NCBI GenBank assembly: GCA_026168455.1
Contig: CM047431.1
Span: 49,270,032-49,334,031, forward strand
Direction: 5' to 3'
From: Theocolax elegans
Lineage: Eukaryota > Arthropoda > Insecta > Hymenoptera > Cerocephalidae
Length of the DNA stretch: 64,000 bases
Shown: positions 54,380 through 64,000 of the stretch, piece by piece
Numbering within the stretch: the first letter of the stretch is position 1
How the letters are laid out: each line of letters opens with the position of its first letter
Made by a program: the position numbers and the translations under genes
The notes under the pieces: generated by a model
Told to the model about the DNA's origin: nothing
Seen by the model: the letters and a program-made list of their open reading frames with translations, nothing else
Databases searched by the model: none

Positions 54380-55543
54380 TGTTCCGTCGATCGTTTAATA
54401 TTATCGACGGAAAGAGTGCCCGTATATTTACGCAAACTTTTATTAAAGGAATGATATTAAATAAATTATTATTTATGACCATCGAATCTCAACACGTTCG
54501 AAATAAATACAATAGAAGCAGTCAGGTATATAAGAAAGGTTTAAATACGTTTAAGACGGTAGAGTTTTCACGTTGAACATTTTATTACTTTATTAGTTTT
54601 CGGTCGAGTCTCGAAGCTTCGATCCAGCCGCGGTCTTCCGGTGTGTTTCCCCGACTTGGGATTTCCCGGGGAAAAACCGGCACGCGGTTTTCATGTACAT
54701 GCAGGCTTCCCTAACAATCAGCTGATTAAGGGAGGCGTCCTTTTACCTTATAATTTGCGTGAGGAAGGAGAAGCACAGTTTTTACCTCATCAGTTCCTAG
54801 TTAGCACTCGAACGCGTCGGTCGATTGGTCTACTGAAATTCCGTACAACATCGTGCGCATTTTTAACTCCGTGTGATAATAATCGTGTACGGGTATCTCA
54901 AAATTTCATAAGTTGCTAGTGATCAAGTGATTACTTTGTAATCGCGAGAGTCACGGGTTTATATTCGCAAGTGATCATTTCATGATCGCGAGAGCATATA
55001 AACTACAGCAAAAATAAGTGCAAATGGTTATTTTGTGACCGTGAGAAATATACCGTTTATAATAGCTAGTGATTCTTTTTTGGTCACGAGAGCACATAAA
55101 CGAAGAAACACTGAAGTCAAATTACAAGTGATTAATTAATTTGGTTAATCGCGAGACTCGAATGTTCGGACGCGACATTCTTTAAAAAAAATATAACTAT
55201 ATTGCAGACGATCACACTGCAGAAGATCGTCTGAGTGGATTAAATATATCCACTAACATACACATAAACACAATAACTCACACCTTCTTATTTATCACAA
55301 TTTCATATATAATTTTTTGTCAATTATAAATTATCAAGGGTTTTTATGCCTTCTGGCTTTTCCCTTCGAGTCAATAAATATCATAAATCTAAGGCTCAAT
55401 TCTATAATTTACTTGAACATCCACCCACTACCTCAATCCTATATTCTTTCCAAGGTAAATTTTAATTATAAATTAAATTATAAAAAATAAAATTTGAATA
55501 ACGGAATCTGTCCACGTTGGCCAGATTTCGACGCTACACAACA
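54380..55543 (+). repeat. Bel-Pao 5' LTR (1164 bp)
   Basis: Starts TGTTCCGTCGATCG and ends CGCTACACAACA (TG...CA). It matches the 3' LTR (61289-62451) except for one base in an A run near 55184. It contains a degenerate internal repeat array (54920-55165) and AATAAA near 55373, a possible polyadenylation signal. Open frames of 71-93 residues in both LTRs are not supported as genes. Confidence 0.93.
54920..55165 (+). promoter_or_regulatory. Degenerate repeat array in the LTR
   Basis: About five units share AGTGATyA, a short spacer, then a TGATCGCGAGAG-like half (for example AAGTGATCATTTCATGATCG near 54969). Each can form a small hairpin. The same array lies in the 3' LTR near 61829-62073. Tandem arrays in LTRs often bind regulators; any such role here is inference. 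Confidence 0.5.
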
Positions 55544-55545
55544 TT

Positions 55546-55562
55546 TGGTGCCTCCTGTGAGG
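55546..55562 (+). other. Primer-binding site
   Basis: TGGTGCCTCCTGTGAGG begins two bases after the LTR. TGG pairs with the CCA end of a tRNA primer. I have not assigned the tRNA. Confidence 0.7.
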
Positions 55563-56052
55563 TGTGAGCTTTTAGTTTTTTTTTTTTTTCTTTTTCTCTT
55601 TTCTTTCTTTTTTCCTTTTACACAATCACATACCACAAATACATAAATTACTTAATTAAAAAGTAAACTGGAAATTTACGATCTGCAAAAGTTCAGCTTT
55701 TCAACATTGAAGGAAGGTGTCGAGGGGCCGTCGCTTCCACCAAGGATATTCGTCACTCAGCTGCCATCAACGTTATCACCATTGCAACAACAAATAGATA
55801 AGTTTTTAATTTTATAGTATTCTTTAAATTACTTGTTGATTAACATAATAGTTATTTAATTCGCGATATAATTTTTACATTATTATCAGTTGACTTGACC
55901 GTGTTGAAGTAAGATAAAGAAAAAATTAATTTTATTCTTCGCAACAAATTTAATTCCTTCATTTGACATAAATATAAATAAATAAACTTAAATTAAAATT
56001 GCGTGAAATTATTAAAAGATTTTATAATAATTGTATACATAAATAAGTAATC
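55563..56052 (+). other. Bel-Pao untranslated leader
   Basis: Between the primer-binding site and the gag ATG. It begins with a T-rich stretch. No open frame of note; RNA packaging signals would be expected here but cannot be read from sequence alone. Confidence 0.6.
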
Positions 56053-57327
56053 ATGGCTCCTTTACGTGTCGATAATATTGCAAAAAAACGTACCGCGCTT
56101 GTAAATCAAATCTCATCATTAGATAACGCATTAACTAAAAATAAAATTGATAAACAAAATGCAAAGTTCCGTGTAACGCGGCTGACACAATTATTCAACG
56201 CGTATGAAGAATTGTATGGCGAGCTCACGACTACAGATACTACAATTGAAAGTTCAACTCAATTCGCCGAGATACAAGATAGTTTTTATGAGTTAATGTG
56301 TCGTATTGAAAATATGCCAAGTGCGAGTACATCAAGTATCGAAAATTCTCAAATTAGAAATAATGATTCGATGTTTTTCGAAAAACAAAATTTACTAAAA
56401 CTTCCTATTGCCGAGTTACCTAAATTTGATGGTGATCATAATAAATGGTTGTCGTATAAAAATACATTTTTAAGCATGATCGATTCGCGAACGGACATAG
56501 ACGACGTTATTAAATTTTTATATTTAAAAAATTCTTTACGCGGCAGAGCTTTGAGTAAACTTACAATCTTCGATGCTAGCGCGGCAAATTATAAGGTTGC
56601 TTGGAAGTTGCTACAAGATACGTATGAGAAAAAACGTATTCTTGTCACAAAGCATATCGATGCCATCATGGATATTTCACCGTTGAATGTAGCAACTTCA
56701 CAAGGTTTATCGAATATTATTGATGAAGTTCGTCAACATCTAAGTATGTTAAAATCATTAGAGGTAATACCTGATCACCATTTCGTTCTTCGAGTCTTAG
56801 TAAAAGCACTTCCATCGGATATTCGACAAAAGTGGGAGGAATCTCTTAATTTAGACACTCTTCCCGATCTCGATCAATTTTATACGTTCATAAATGAAAC
56901 ATCGTTTAGACTTTGCGCGATGGAGCAAAACACGGCTCGCGCTACTACAACACTCGGCAAACGGCGAGGAGAACGAGAAACGCATACGACAAAGACACGT
57001 AAAAATGAATCCGGTGCTCGCACCTTTGTTATTTCGCAGACAAACCGTTGTACGCATTGTCGAGGCGATCATGCCATATATAAGTGCCCATCCTTCGAAA
57101 AATTAACAATCCAACAAAAATGGAATGTAATTAAATCTAAAAAATTGTGTCGAAATTGCCTTCGCGCACATACTGGTATATGTAATTATGCACGATGCAA
57201 ACAATGCGATAGATTTCATAACGAACTTTTACATTTTAATTCAAATTTCACAAAAACGCGTAATTCAACTGAATCTCGAGAAAGTGTGCATAAAAAGGAA
57301 GATCTTAACAGAAAATCTGAGTCCTGA
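56053..57327 (+). CDS. gag: Bel-Pao gag
   Basis: 424 residues starting MAPLRVDNIAKKR. The N-terminal region is probably coiled (residues about 10-90). It is followed by the Bel-Pao gag domain with LPIAELPKFDGDHNKWLSYK (about 116-135) and FLYLKNSLRGRAL. The C-terminal part carries Cys/His motifs (CTHCRGDHAIYKCPSF from about 333, then CRNCLRAH and CKQCDRFH). Gag forms the intracellular particle and binds the element RNA. The frame ends with TGA at 57325-57327 and pol follows in the same frame, so a gag-pol protein may arise by stop-codon readthrough. Confidence 0.92.
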   Translation: MAPLRVDNIAKKRTALVNQISSLDNALTKNKIDKQNAKFRVTRLTQLFNAYEELYGELTTTDTTIESSTQFAEIQDSFYELMCRIENMPSASTSSIENSQIRNNDSMFFEKQNLLKLPIAELPKFDGDHNKWLSYKNTFLSMIDSRTDIDDVIKFLYLKNSLRGRALSKLTIFDASAANYKVAWKLLQDTYEKKRILVTKHIDAIMDISPLNVATSQGLSNIIDEVRQHLSMLKSLEVIPDHHFVLRVLVKALPSDIRQKWEESLNLDTLPDLDQFYTFINETSFRLCAMEQNTARATTTLGKRRGERETHTTKTRKNESGARTFVISQTNRCTHCRGDHAIYKCPSFEKLTIQQKWNVIKSKKLCRNCLRAHTGICNYARCKQCDRFHNELLHFNSNFTKTRNSTESRESVHKKEDLNRKSES

Positions 57328-57381
57328 CTATCTGTCGCATCATTTAATACTGTATTTCGGGCGTCTAATCCTCAATTAATT

Positions 57382-60300
57382 ATGACAGCAATCGTACGCG
57401 TTCGGGACGCTAACGGAAAAATGTATGACGCTAGAGCATTACTTGATACCTGCTCAACAGCGCATTTTGTTACGGAGAGTTTCGCACGAAAATTGAATTT
57501 TCCGTTACAACCGTGTTCCATTCCGATTGGTGCAATAAATGAAATGCAAACGATTTCTAAAAACAGTATTAATATTACGTTTTGCTCGCGAATAAATGGT
57601 CTTCAAAAAACTTTAACTTTTTTAACTATACCTAAAATTACAGAATTTGTGCCGAATGAAATTTTCCCACGCGAATCGATCAAAATTCCATCGAACTTAA
57701 AATTAGCCGATCCAAAATTTCATTTACCTCAGGCGGTTGATATGTTAATAGGCTCGGGTGCCACATTATCATTACTTTCTATAGGTCAAATTAATTTAAC
57801 ACAAAATAATTGTGAATTATATTTGCAAAAAACTCAGCTCGGTTGGGTTATTGTTGGAGGTTTAAATGGAAATAATAGAAATCACGTTGTCTCGTGTAAT
57901 TTAATTGAATTAACTAAACAAATTGCAAAATTTTGGGTGATCGAGGATGCAGACGAACATGTATCGAAACAATCGGAAGAATTTTTATGCGAAAATCACT
58001 ATTCTGAAAATACTAAGCGTGACGCGAGTGGGCGTTATATAGTCCGTTTACCTTTTCGCAAGGGCATACCTGACCTCGGTGATTCTCGATCCCAAGCCCT
58101 TCGTCGATTTCGTAATTTAGAAAGAAAATTCAATTCTAATTCAATTCTCAAAACTGAATATAATAATGTTATGCAAGAGTACATAGACTTGGGCCATATG
58201 TCGCTTATTAAGGACGAGTCATTAGAAGGCTATTATATGCCACACCATGCCGTAATGAAAACGTCTAGCGCCACAACGAAAGTCCGAGTAGTTTTCGATG
58301 CCTCGGCAAAATCCACTCGGGGAGTCTCTTTAAATGACACTCTTATGGTCGGCCCTACTATACAAGATAAGCTGTTCGAACATCTATTAAAATTTCGAAC
58401 TCACGTCTATGTACTCACAGCTGATATAGCGAAGATGTATCGACAAATTATTATACATCCGGATGATCGTAAATATCAACGCATTTTTTGGTATCACAAG
58501 AACCAAATTAAAGTATACGAATTAAATACGGTAACCTTCGGAGTCTCTTCTGCGCCGTTTCTTGCCATTCGAACAATACATCAACTCGCGGATAACGAGG
58601 GATCTGAGTTTCCCTTTGCTCGTGAGATTTTAAAACGCGATTTATACGTTGACGATTTACTCACGGGCGCCGATTCGATTAACGAAATACTTACAATTCG
58701 AAATGAAATTATCGAACTCTTAAGTCGCGGTGGATTTAAAATAAGGCAATGGGCTTCTAATCATCAACACGCGCTTGATAATATAGAAGAAAAGATTTTT
58801 GACATAGACCATGCCGTTGAGAAAAATGCTATTTTAAAGACTCTTGGAGTCATATGGAACTCTCGGAGTGATTTACTAACCTATTCAGTTAATTCAATGA
58901 ATTCATCAGATCGGGTAACAAAACGATTGATACTATCAGAAATAGCAAAAATTTTCGATCCTCTCGGTTTACTCGGACCTATAATCTTAACAGCGAAAAT
59001 TATTATGCAGGACTGTTGGAAAGAAAAAATAAGTTGGGACGAATCGGTACCGGAAAAATTGTACTCAAAGTGGGCTATTTTCACAAAACAATTACGATTA
59101 TTAAAGGACGTATCGGTACCCCGTTATTTATATTTAGAAAATTCGAATAATATCGAAATTCACGGATTCTGTGACGCAAGTCAGGTCGGTTATGGTGCGT
59201 GTTTATATATACGTTCGACCGATACATCTAAAAACACTTTGATTCGACTCGCTTGCGCCAAATCTCGAGTAGCGCCTTTAAAATCGATTACGATTCCTCG
59301 ATTAGAATTGTGCGGAGCGTTAATTTTAGCTCGACTTTTTAAGGAATCTCGATTTGCGTTCAAAGTACCAGTAAATCAAATAATTTTTTGGTGTGACTCC
59401 ACTATCGTGCTTCAATGGCTTAAAAAATCTCCTCAAGCTTTGAAGGTATTTGAAGCCAATCGAGTAGCTGAGATACAGAATCTTAAGGAATCAATCGAAT
59501 GGCGTCATGTTCGCAGTGCAGACAATCCCGCGGATTCTTTGTCACGAGGACAATTACCCGCGGAATTTATAAAAAATAAGATCTGGTTTGAGGGACCATC
59601 GTGGCTACGTGATCCAGAGCATACATGGCCATCAAATGTCGATATAACTCTCTCAGAATTGCCAGGTTTACGGAAAAACATTTGTTTAAATTTAAACTTA
59701 AATCAGTCTAATATTTTTCATAGATTTTCGTCTTACACAACTTTAATCAATTCATTAGCTTACTGTTTACGCATGCGCCGTTCAAATACCTATAAAGGTA
59801 AATCTATCTGTATTCAGGAAAAATTCGAAACGGAATTAAAAATTATAAAATTAATACAACTCGAATATTACAGAGAAGAAATTCGTCGAATTTTGAAAAC
59901 CGGGAATGTAAGGGATACAAGACTCGCCGCTCTTAACCCGTTTATTGACGAGCACGGTATACTTCGCGTCGGTGGCCGTCTTCGAAACGCTAAAATTTCC
60001 GAAGAACAAAAATATCCGATACTTTTACCTTCGTACCACTATATCACGGATCTTATTATAACTGAAACGCATAATAAATTATATCATGCCGGTATTCAAA
60101 CGACTCTTTATACAATCCGACATCGATTTTGGTTACTTGATGGAAAAAATCAAGTTCGAAAAATAATACGTCGTTGCGTAACGTGTATTCGTCAAAAACC
60201 AGTAACTTTACAAAGTCAAATGGGAAATTTACCTAAATCTCGAGTCGAAGAAGCGGCAGTTTTTGCTCACGTAGGCATAGATTATTTTGGACCGTTGTTT

Positions 60301-61179
60301 ATTAAAGAAAAGAAGATACGGAATCGAAATCGAGTTAAAGCTTACGGTTGCGTTTTTATTTGCATGGTTACGAAGGCCATACACATAGAAATCGTTAGCG
60401 ATTTATCCACCGATGGATTTTTAGGCGCGTTCAGGAGGTTTATTAGTCGTAGGGCTATTCCTTCACACGTTTATTCAGATAATGCGACAAATTTTGTTGG
60501 CGCCAACAATCAACTACGAGAATTATACGCCTTGGTTAATTCAGAGCAATTCTGCGAGGGCATAGACAGTTATGCTAGACGTAAAAATATTTCTTGGCAT
60601 TTTAATCCTCCCTTATCACCTCACCATGGAGGTATTTGGGAGGCAGCTGTTAAATCGTTTAAACACCATTTTAAACGTGTCGTGGGTAATCAACTTCTTA
60701 CTTTTGAACAAATTAATACGTTAGCAATTGAAATCGAAGCAATTTTAAATTCCAGACCATTATGTTCAATATCAAGTGATCCTAACGATCCACTTGCTCT
60801 TACACCTGCACATATTTTAGTTGGTCGTCCACTTACGATGCTGCCCGAAGATAATTATCTTTCTGTTCCAGAAAATCGCCTTACTGTTTGGAGATTCATA
60901 ACCAAGGCTCGACAGGATTTTTGGAAAAGGTGGCATTTAGAATATCTTAATGAACTCCAAAAACGACAAAAATGGTTTAATAATAAAGGCGAGTTAAAAT
61001 TGGGTTCAATTGTCATAGTGATTGACAAAAATCAACCTTGTATGCGATGGCAGTTGGGAATTGTGACCGAGATTCATCCTGGAAGCGACGGAATAATTCG
61101 AGTTGTTACTATCAAAACATCTCAAGGAGTTTTTAAACGAAATATTACGCAATTATGTCCGCTACCCACAACAACATAA
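57382..61179 (+). CDS. pol: Bel-Pao pol (protease, RT, RNase H, integrase)
   Basis: 1265 residues without a stop. The order is as follows. An aspartic protease region has [12 protein letters not shown] (about 14-25), where the usual DSG/DTG reads DTC. Reverse transcriptase has [22 protein letters not shown] and the catalytic YVDD (about 422-425). RNase H starts near 590 ([12 protein letters not shown]). The integrase zinc domain starts near 896 (HNKLYHAG...CVTC). The integrase core has GIDYFGP (about 963), YSDNATNF (Asp about 1033) and GGIWEAAVK (Glu about 1087). A Bel-type C-terminal domain ends the protein. This order, protease-RT-RNase H-integrase, is that of Bel-Pao elements. The frame stays open upstream to the gag stop. 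No envelope gene follows. Confidence 0.93.
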   Translation: MTAIVRVRDANGKMYDARALLDTCSTAHFVTESFARKLNFPLQPCSIPIGAINEMQTISKNSINITFCSRINGLQKTLTFLTIPKITEFVPNEIFPRESIKIPSNLKLADPKFHLPQAVDMLIGSGATLSLLSIGQINLTQNNCELYLQKTQLGWVIVGGLNGNNRNHVVSCNLIELTKQIAKFWVIEDADEHVSKQSEEFLCENHYSENTKRDASGRYIVRLPFRKGIPDLGDSRSQALRRFRNLERKFNSNSILKTEYNNVMQEYIDLGHMSLIKDESLEGYYMPHHAVMKTSSATTKVRVVFDASAKSTRGVSLNDTLMVGPTIQDKLFEHLLKFRTHVYVLTADIAKMYRQIIIHPDDRKYQRIFWYHKNQIKVYELNTVTFGVSSAPFLAIRTIHQLADNEGSEFPFAREILKRDLYVDDLLTGADSINEILTIRNEIIELLSRGGFKIRQWASNHQHALDNIEEKIFDIDHAVEKNAILKTLGVIWNSRSDLLTYSVNSMNSSDRVTKRLILSEIAKIFDPLGLLGPIILTAKIIMQDCWKEKISWDESVPEKLYSKWAIFTKQLRLLKDVSVPRYLYLENSNNIEIHGFCDASQVGYGACLYIRSTDTSKNTLIRLACAKSRVAPLKSITIPRLELCGALILARLFKESRFAFKVPVNQIIFWCDSTIVLQWLKKSPQALKVFEANRVAEIQNLKESIEWRHVRSADNPADSLSRGQLPAEFIKNKIWFEGPSWLRDPEHTWPSNVDITLSELPGLRKNICLNLNLNQSNIFHRFSSYTTLINSLAYCLRMRRSNTYKGKSICIQEKFETELKIIKLIQLEYYREEIRRILKTGNVRDTRLAALNPFIDEHGILRVGGRLRNAKISEEQKYPILLPSYHYITDLIITETHNKLYHAGIQTTLYTIRHRFWLLDGKNQVRKIIRRCVTCIRQKPVTLQSQMGNLPKSRVEEAAVFAHVGIDYFGPLFIKEKKIRNRNRVKAYGCVFICMVTKAIHIEIVSDLSTDGFLGAFRRFISRRAIPSHVYSDNATNFVGANNQLRELYALVNSEQFCEGIDSYARRKNISWHFNPPLSPHHGGIWEAAVKSFKHHFKRVVGNQLLTFEQINTLAIEIEAILNSRPLCSISSDPNDPLALTPAHILVGRPLTMLPEDNYLSVPENRLTVWRFITKARQDFWKRWHLEYLNELQKRQKWFNNKGELKLGSIVIVIDKNQPCMRWQLGIVTEIHPGSDGIIRVVTIKTSQGVFKRNITQLCPLPTTT

Positions 61180-61278
61180 ACCTATCATCCTATGATGTAA
61201 ATTATGTATATTCATGAACTCCTACACTACACATACAAAAACAAACACATATATGATCTTCCTCGCTTCCCTCGCAAC

Positions 61279-61286
61279 GGGGGGAG
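61279..61286 (+). other. Polypurine tract
   Basis: GGGGGGAG lies two bases before the 3' LTR. This is the expected plus-strand primer site for reverse transcription. Confidence 0.8.
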
Positions 61287-61288
61287 TA

Positions 61289-62451
61289 TGTTCCGTCGAT
61301 CGTTTAATATTATCGACGGAAAGAGTGCCCGTATATTTACGCAAACTTTTATTAAAGGAATGATATTAAATAAATTATTATTTATGACCATCGAATCTCA
61401 ACACGTTCGAAATAAATACAATAGAAGCAGTCAGGTATATAAGAAAGGTTTAAATACGTTTAAGACGGTAGAGTTTTCACGTTGAACATTTTATTACTTT
61501 ATTAGTTTTCGGTCGAGTCTCGAAGCTTCGATCCAGCCGCGGTCTTCCGGTGTGTTTCCCCGACTTGGGATTTCCCGGGGAAAAACCGGCACGCGGTTTT
61601 CATGTACATGCAGGCTTCCCTAACAATCAGCTGATTAAGGGAGGCGTCCTTTTACCTTATAATTTGCGTGAGGAAGGAGAAGCACAGTTTTTACCTCATC
61701 AGTTCCTAGTTAGCACTCGAACGCGTCGGTCGATTGGTCTACTGAAATTCCGTACAACATCGTGCGCATTTTTAACTCCGTGTGATAATAATCGTGTACG
61801 GGTATCTCAAAATTTCATAAGTTGCTAGTGATCAAGTGATTACTTTGTAATCGCGAGAGTCACGGGTTTATATTCGCAAGTGATCATTTCATGATCGCGA
61901 GAGCATATAAACTACAGCAAAAATAAGTGCAAATGGTTATTTTGTGACCGTGAGAAATATACCGTTTATAATAGCTAGTGATTCTTTTTTGGTCACGAGA
62001 GCACATAAACGAAGAAACACTGAAGTCAAATTACAAGTGATTAATTAATTTGGTTAATCGCGAGACTCGAATGTTCGGACGCGACATTCTTTAAAAAAAT
62101 ATAACTATATTGCAGACGATCACACTGCAGAAGATCGTCTGAGTGGATTAAATATATCCACTAACATACACATAAACACAATAACTCACACCTTCTTATT
62201 TATCACAATTTCATATATAATTTTTTGTCAATTATAAATTATCAAGGGTTTTTATGCCTTCTGGCTTTTCCCTTCGAGTCAATAAATATCATAAATCTAA
62301 GGCTCAATTCTATAATTTACTTGAACATCCACCCACTACCTCAATCCTATATTCTTTCCAAGGTAAATTTTAATTATAAATTAAATTATAAAAAATAAAA
62401 TTTGAATAACGGAATCTGTCCACGTTGGCCAGATTTCGACGCTACACAACA
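61289..62451 (+). repeat. Bel-Pao 3' LTR (1163 bp)
   Basis: Matches the 5' LTR with one A fewer in a homopolymer, and is followed by TAAGC (62452-62456). Near-identity of the LTRs indicates a very recent insertion. Confidence 0.93.
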
Positions 62452-62456
62452 TAAGC

Positions 62457-64000
62457 CATGGGCCAACTTACTGCCAGGCTAACTCGACCCGGTCTTCCCT
62501 ATTACTCTAAACTTAATTTTTATATTGAAAAAAAAAAAAATAGAATAAAAATAAAAAATTAAGTTTTATTTATTGCTCTAAATAAATTATCATCTTTGAT
62601 TTAATTATATACATATAATATAAAATTTGCATTAATTGAAATTGTTTTTTATTAATTTTATTAACTATTACCCTAATAGAAATTTGAATCTAAGAACTAG
62701 GAATTAACCATTGGTATTAAATACCTTGTGATGAAATGCTTTTTCACCTTTTTTAACACTTAATAGAATGATCATAACCTCAAAATATTCGAATAATGAT
62801 TCCAGCTTCCCGGTAACAGTAAATTTCAAAATTCCTAAAGTTTCGGATGATGGGTTTTTAACGTTTTCGTCTAATTTACAACTAATTTCTGATATATTTC
62901 CAGTATTTACGAGGATAAATGCGATTTTATTAGATTTTTCACTTGTCCATTTTTAATAGACATTTAATAGCACATAACTAAACTCAAATTTGATCTATGT
63001 TTATAAGCCAAAAATTAGCTCAAAAAAGAATATAAATTATATACTAGTATATTTAATGGTTAAAAATTAGGAGAAAAAGCATAAAAAATGGGCAAATTTT
63101 TCGCCTATTTTTCACCCATTCTCCAACCATTCTATTTAGAATATCTATTTATTACCTATTTAATGAAATACTATTTCTACTAGGGAAAAAGAAAAAAAAA
63201 CAAGTGACTTAATCATCGTTTAATTTAATCGATATCACTTTTTTGTTATCTTTATTTTTCTTTCGTTTTTAAATAGTATTCGACGAAAAGTTGCGGGTGA
63301 ATACTTGCCCAGCTCTGTTACAAACCCTGATCATCTCTGCACTAATTTTTCTTATCTGTTTATATTACTTTAATTTTTATTTTCTTAATTTTAAGTTGAT
63401 TGCCAGTCATTATCGGTCGAATGCTAAAAAATCTGATGGAAATAACACGTCTAGCTAATCAAAGCTAAAAGACTGACAACTTCACTTTTCACCAACAAGG
63501 AGAGGACATGGTCTTTGGAAAATAAATTTATTTGAAACTGTAGATATGATTCTCAAGAAGATTCGTGTCTCAGGGTTTTATTCAATGGGTCCAGTAGGAT
63601 ATAGGGATAAGGATATACGACATTTTTAAAAAACTTAGAGAAAAAACAATTTTGCGTGCCAATTAAACTTATCTTTTATATAATCTACAGCTATTTTCCA
63701 TAAACGAAAAGAATGCTGGTATTAACGGCTATTATTTGAACTTTGGTTTGTTTAAACATAAGTATTTATGAAAAATAGTAAAAATTTATATTAATTTTTA
63801 TGGAAATGATTACATTGATTTTTTAAATTATTTCTCTAACAATTTTTTTTATCAAATGTCTCCAACAGTTTAAGCTATTCAAGCAAATGAAAATACAAGT
63901 GATACCTATTAATACCAGCTTTCTTCTCGAGTATTTAATAATGTATATAGCTATTTTTAGTATTTTGTAATTGAATCCGTATTTAAATACTAAAGTATTT
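62457..64000. other. AT-rich sequence, right part of the hAT-like element and beyond
   Basis: Up to 63317 this is the remainder of the older hAT-like element. Beyond its duplicated flank (63318-63325) is AT-rich sequence with no supportable gene. Confidence 0.5.

Larger units (their letters stand above)
52260..63317. mobile_element. Old hAT-like element, interrupted by a Bel-Pao insertion
   Basis: The left end CAGAGGTGGGCAAGTACTCG and the reverse complement of the right end (CAGAGCTGGGCAAGTATTCA) align over roughly 120 bases. The flanks ATACAAAC (52252-52259) and TTACAAAC (63318-63325) match at 7 of 8 bases, as expected for an aged hAT target duplication. Removing the 8-kb Bel-Pao element leaves about 3 kb. 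I found no transposase; the interior carries other small repeats. Two independent copies with chance flanks cannot be excluded. Confidence 0.5.

Noticed and set aside
54361..54919. Open frames of 71 and 92 residues in the 5' LTR, repeated in the 3' LTR
   Set aside because: They are preserved because the LTRs are duplicates. There is no domain and no selection evidence, and they precede the primer-binding site.

Overview
This is a gene-poor, strongly AT-rich eukaryotic window. The evidence points to an insect: a synaptotagmin gene with introns up to about 19 kb, an R1-type non-LTR retrotransposon, a Bel-Pao LTR retrotransposon, and many MITE and foldback repeats. Hymenoptera is my best guess from the general look of the Bel-Pao and R1 elements, but the sequence does not prove the order.

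The one host gene I can reconstruct is a synaptotagmin-12 (Syt12) type gene on the minus strand. It runs from an internal exon at 48677-48813 down to the stop codon at 7070. Eleven exons join with matching splice phases (2580 nt, 860 codons including the stop). The order is an N-terminal low-complexity and proline-rich linker, then C2A, then C2B with a WHxL end. The start codon is not found. A separate small exon-like segment at 51290-51397 could encode the transmembrane segment, but I cannot connect it in frame. Two C2 exons (267 + 120 nt) lie inside a 2.08-kb direct tandem duplication (7462-9540 and 9541-11626) that is almost identical between copies. It is either a very recent duplication or an assembly artefact.

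The introns and flanks are filled with repeats. There are near-perfect palindromic foldback elements at 3299-4293, 11627-12998 and 49909-50881; a related nested inverted repeat at 7903-8565 and its duplicate; TTAA-flanked MITEs; a hAT MITE with a perfect 8-bp target duplication (21819-22173); a foldback at 20004-21141; an old dispersed repeat with about 178-bp spacing; and large direct duplications at 34/35 kb and 43.5-46.6 kb.

From 26.5 to 32.9 kb a cluster of LINE insertions sits in (TAA)n microsatellites. It contains two 3' fragments, a 5'-truncated R1-like copy on the minus strand (endonuclease and reverse transcriptase, one frameshift), and on the plus strand an element with 5' UTR, intact ORF1, 3' UTR and poly(A) but no ORF2. 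From 54380 to 62451 lies an apparently intact, very young Bel-Pao element (LTRs differing by one base, TAAGC target duplication, gag and pol in the same frame separated by one UGA). It is nested inside an older hAT-like element whose ends are at 52260 and 63317.
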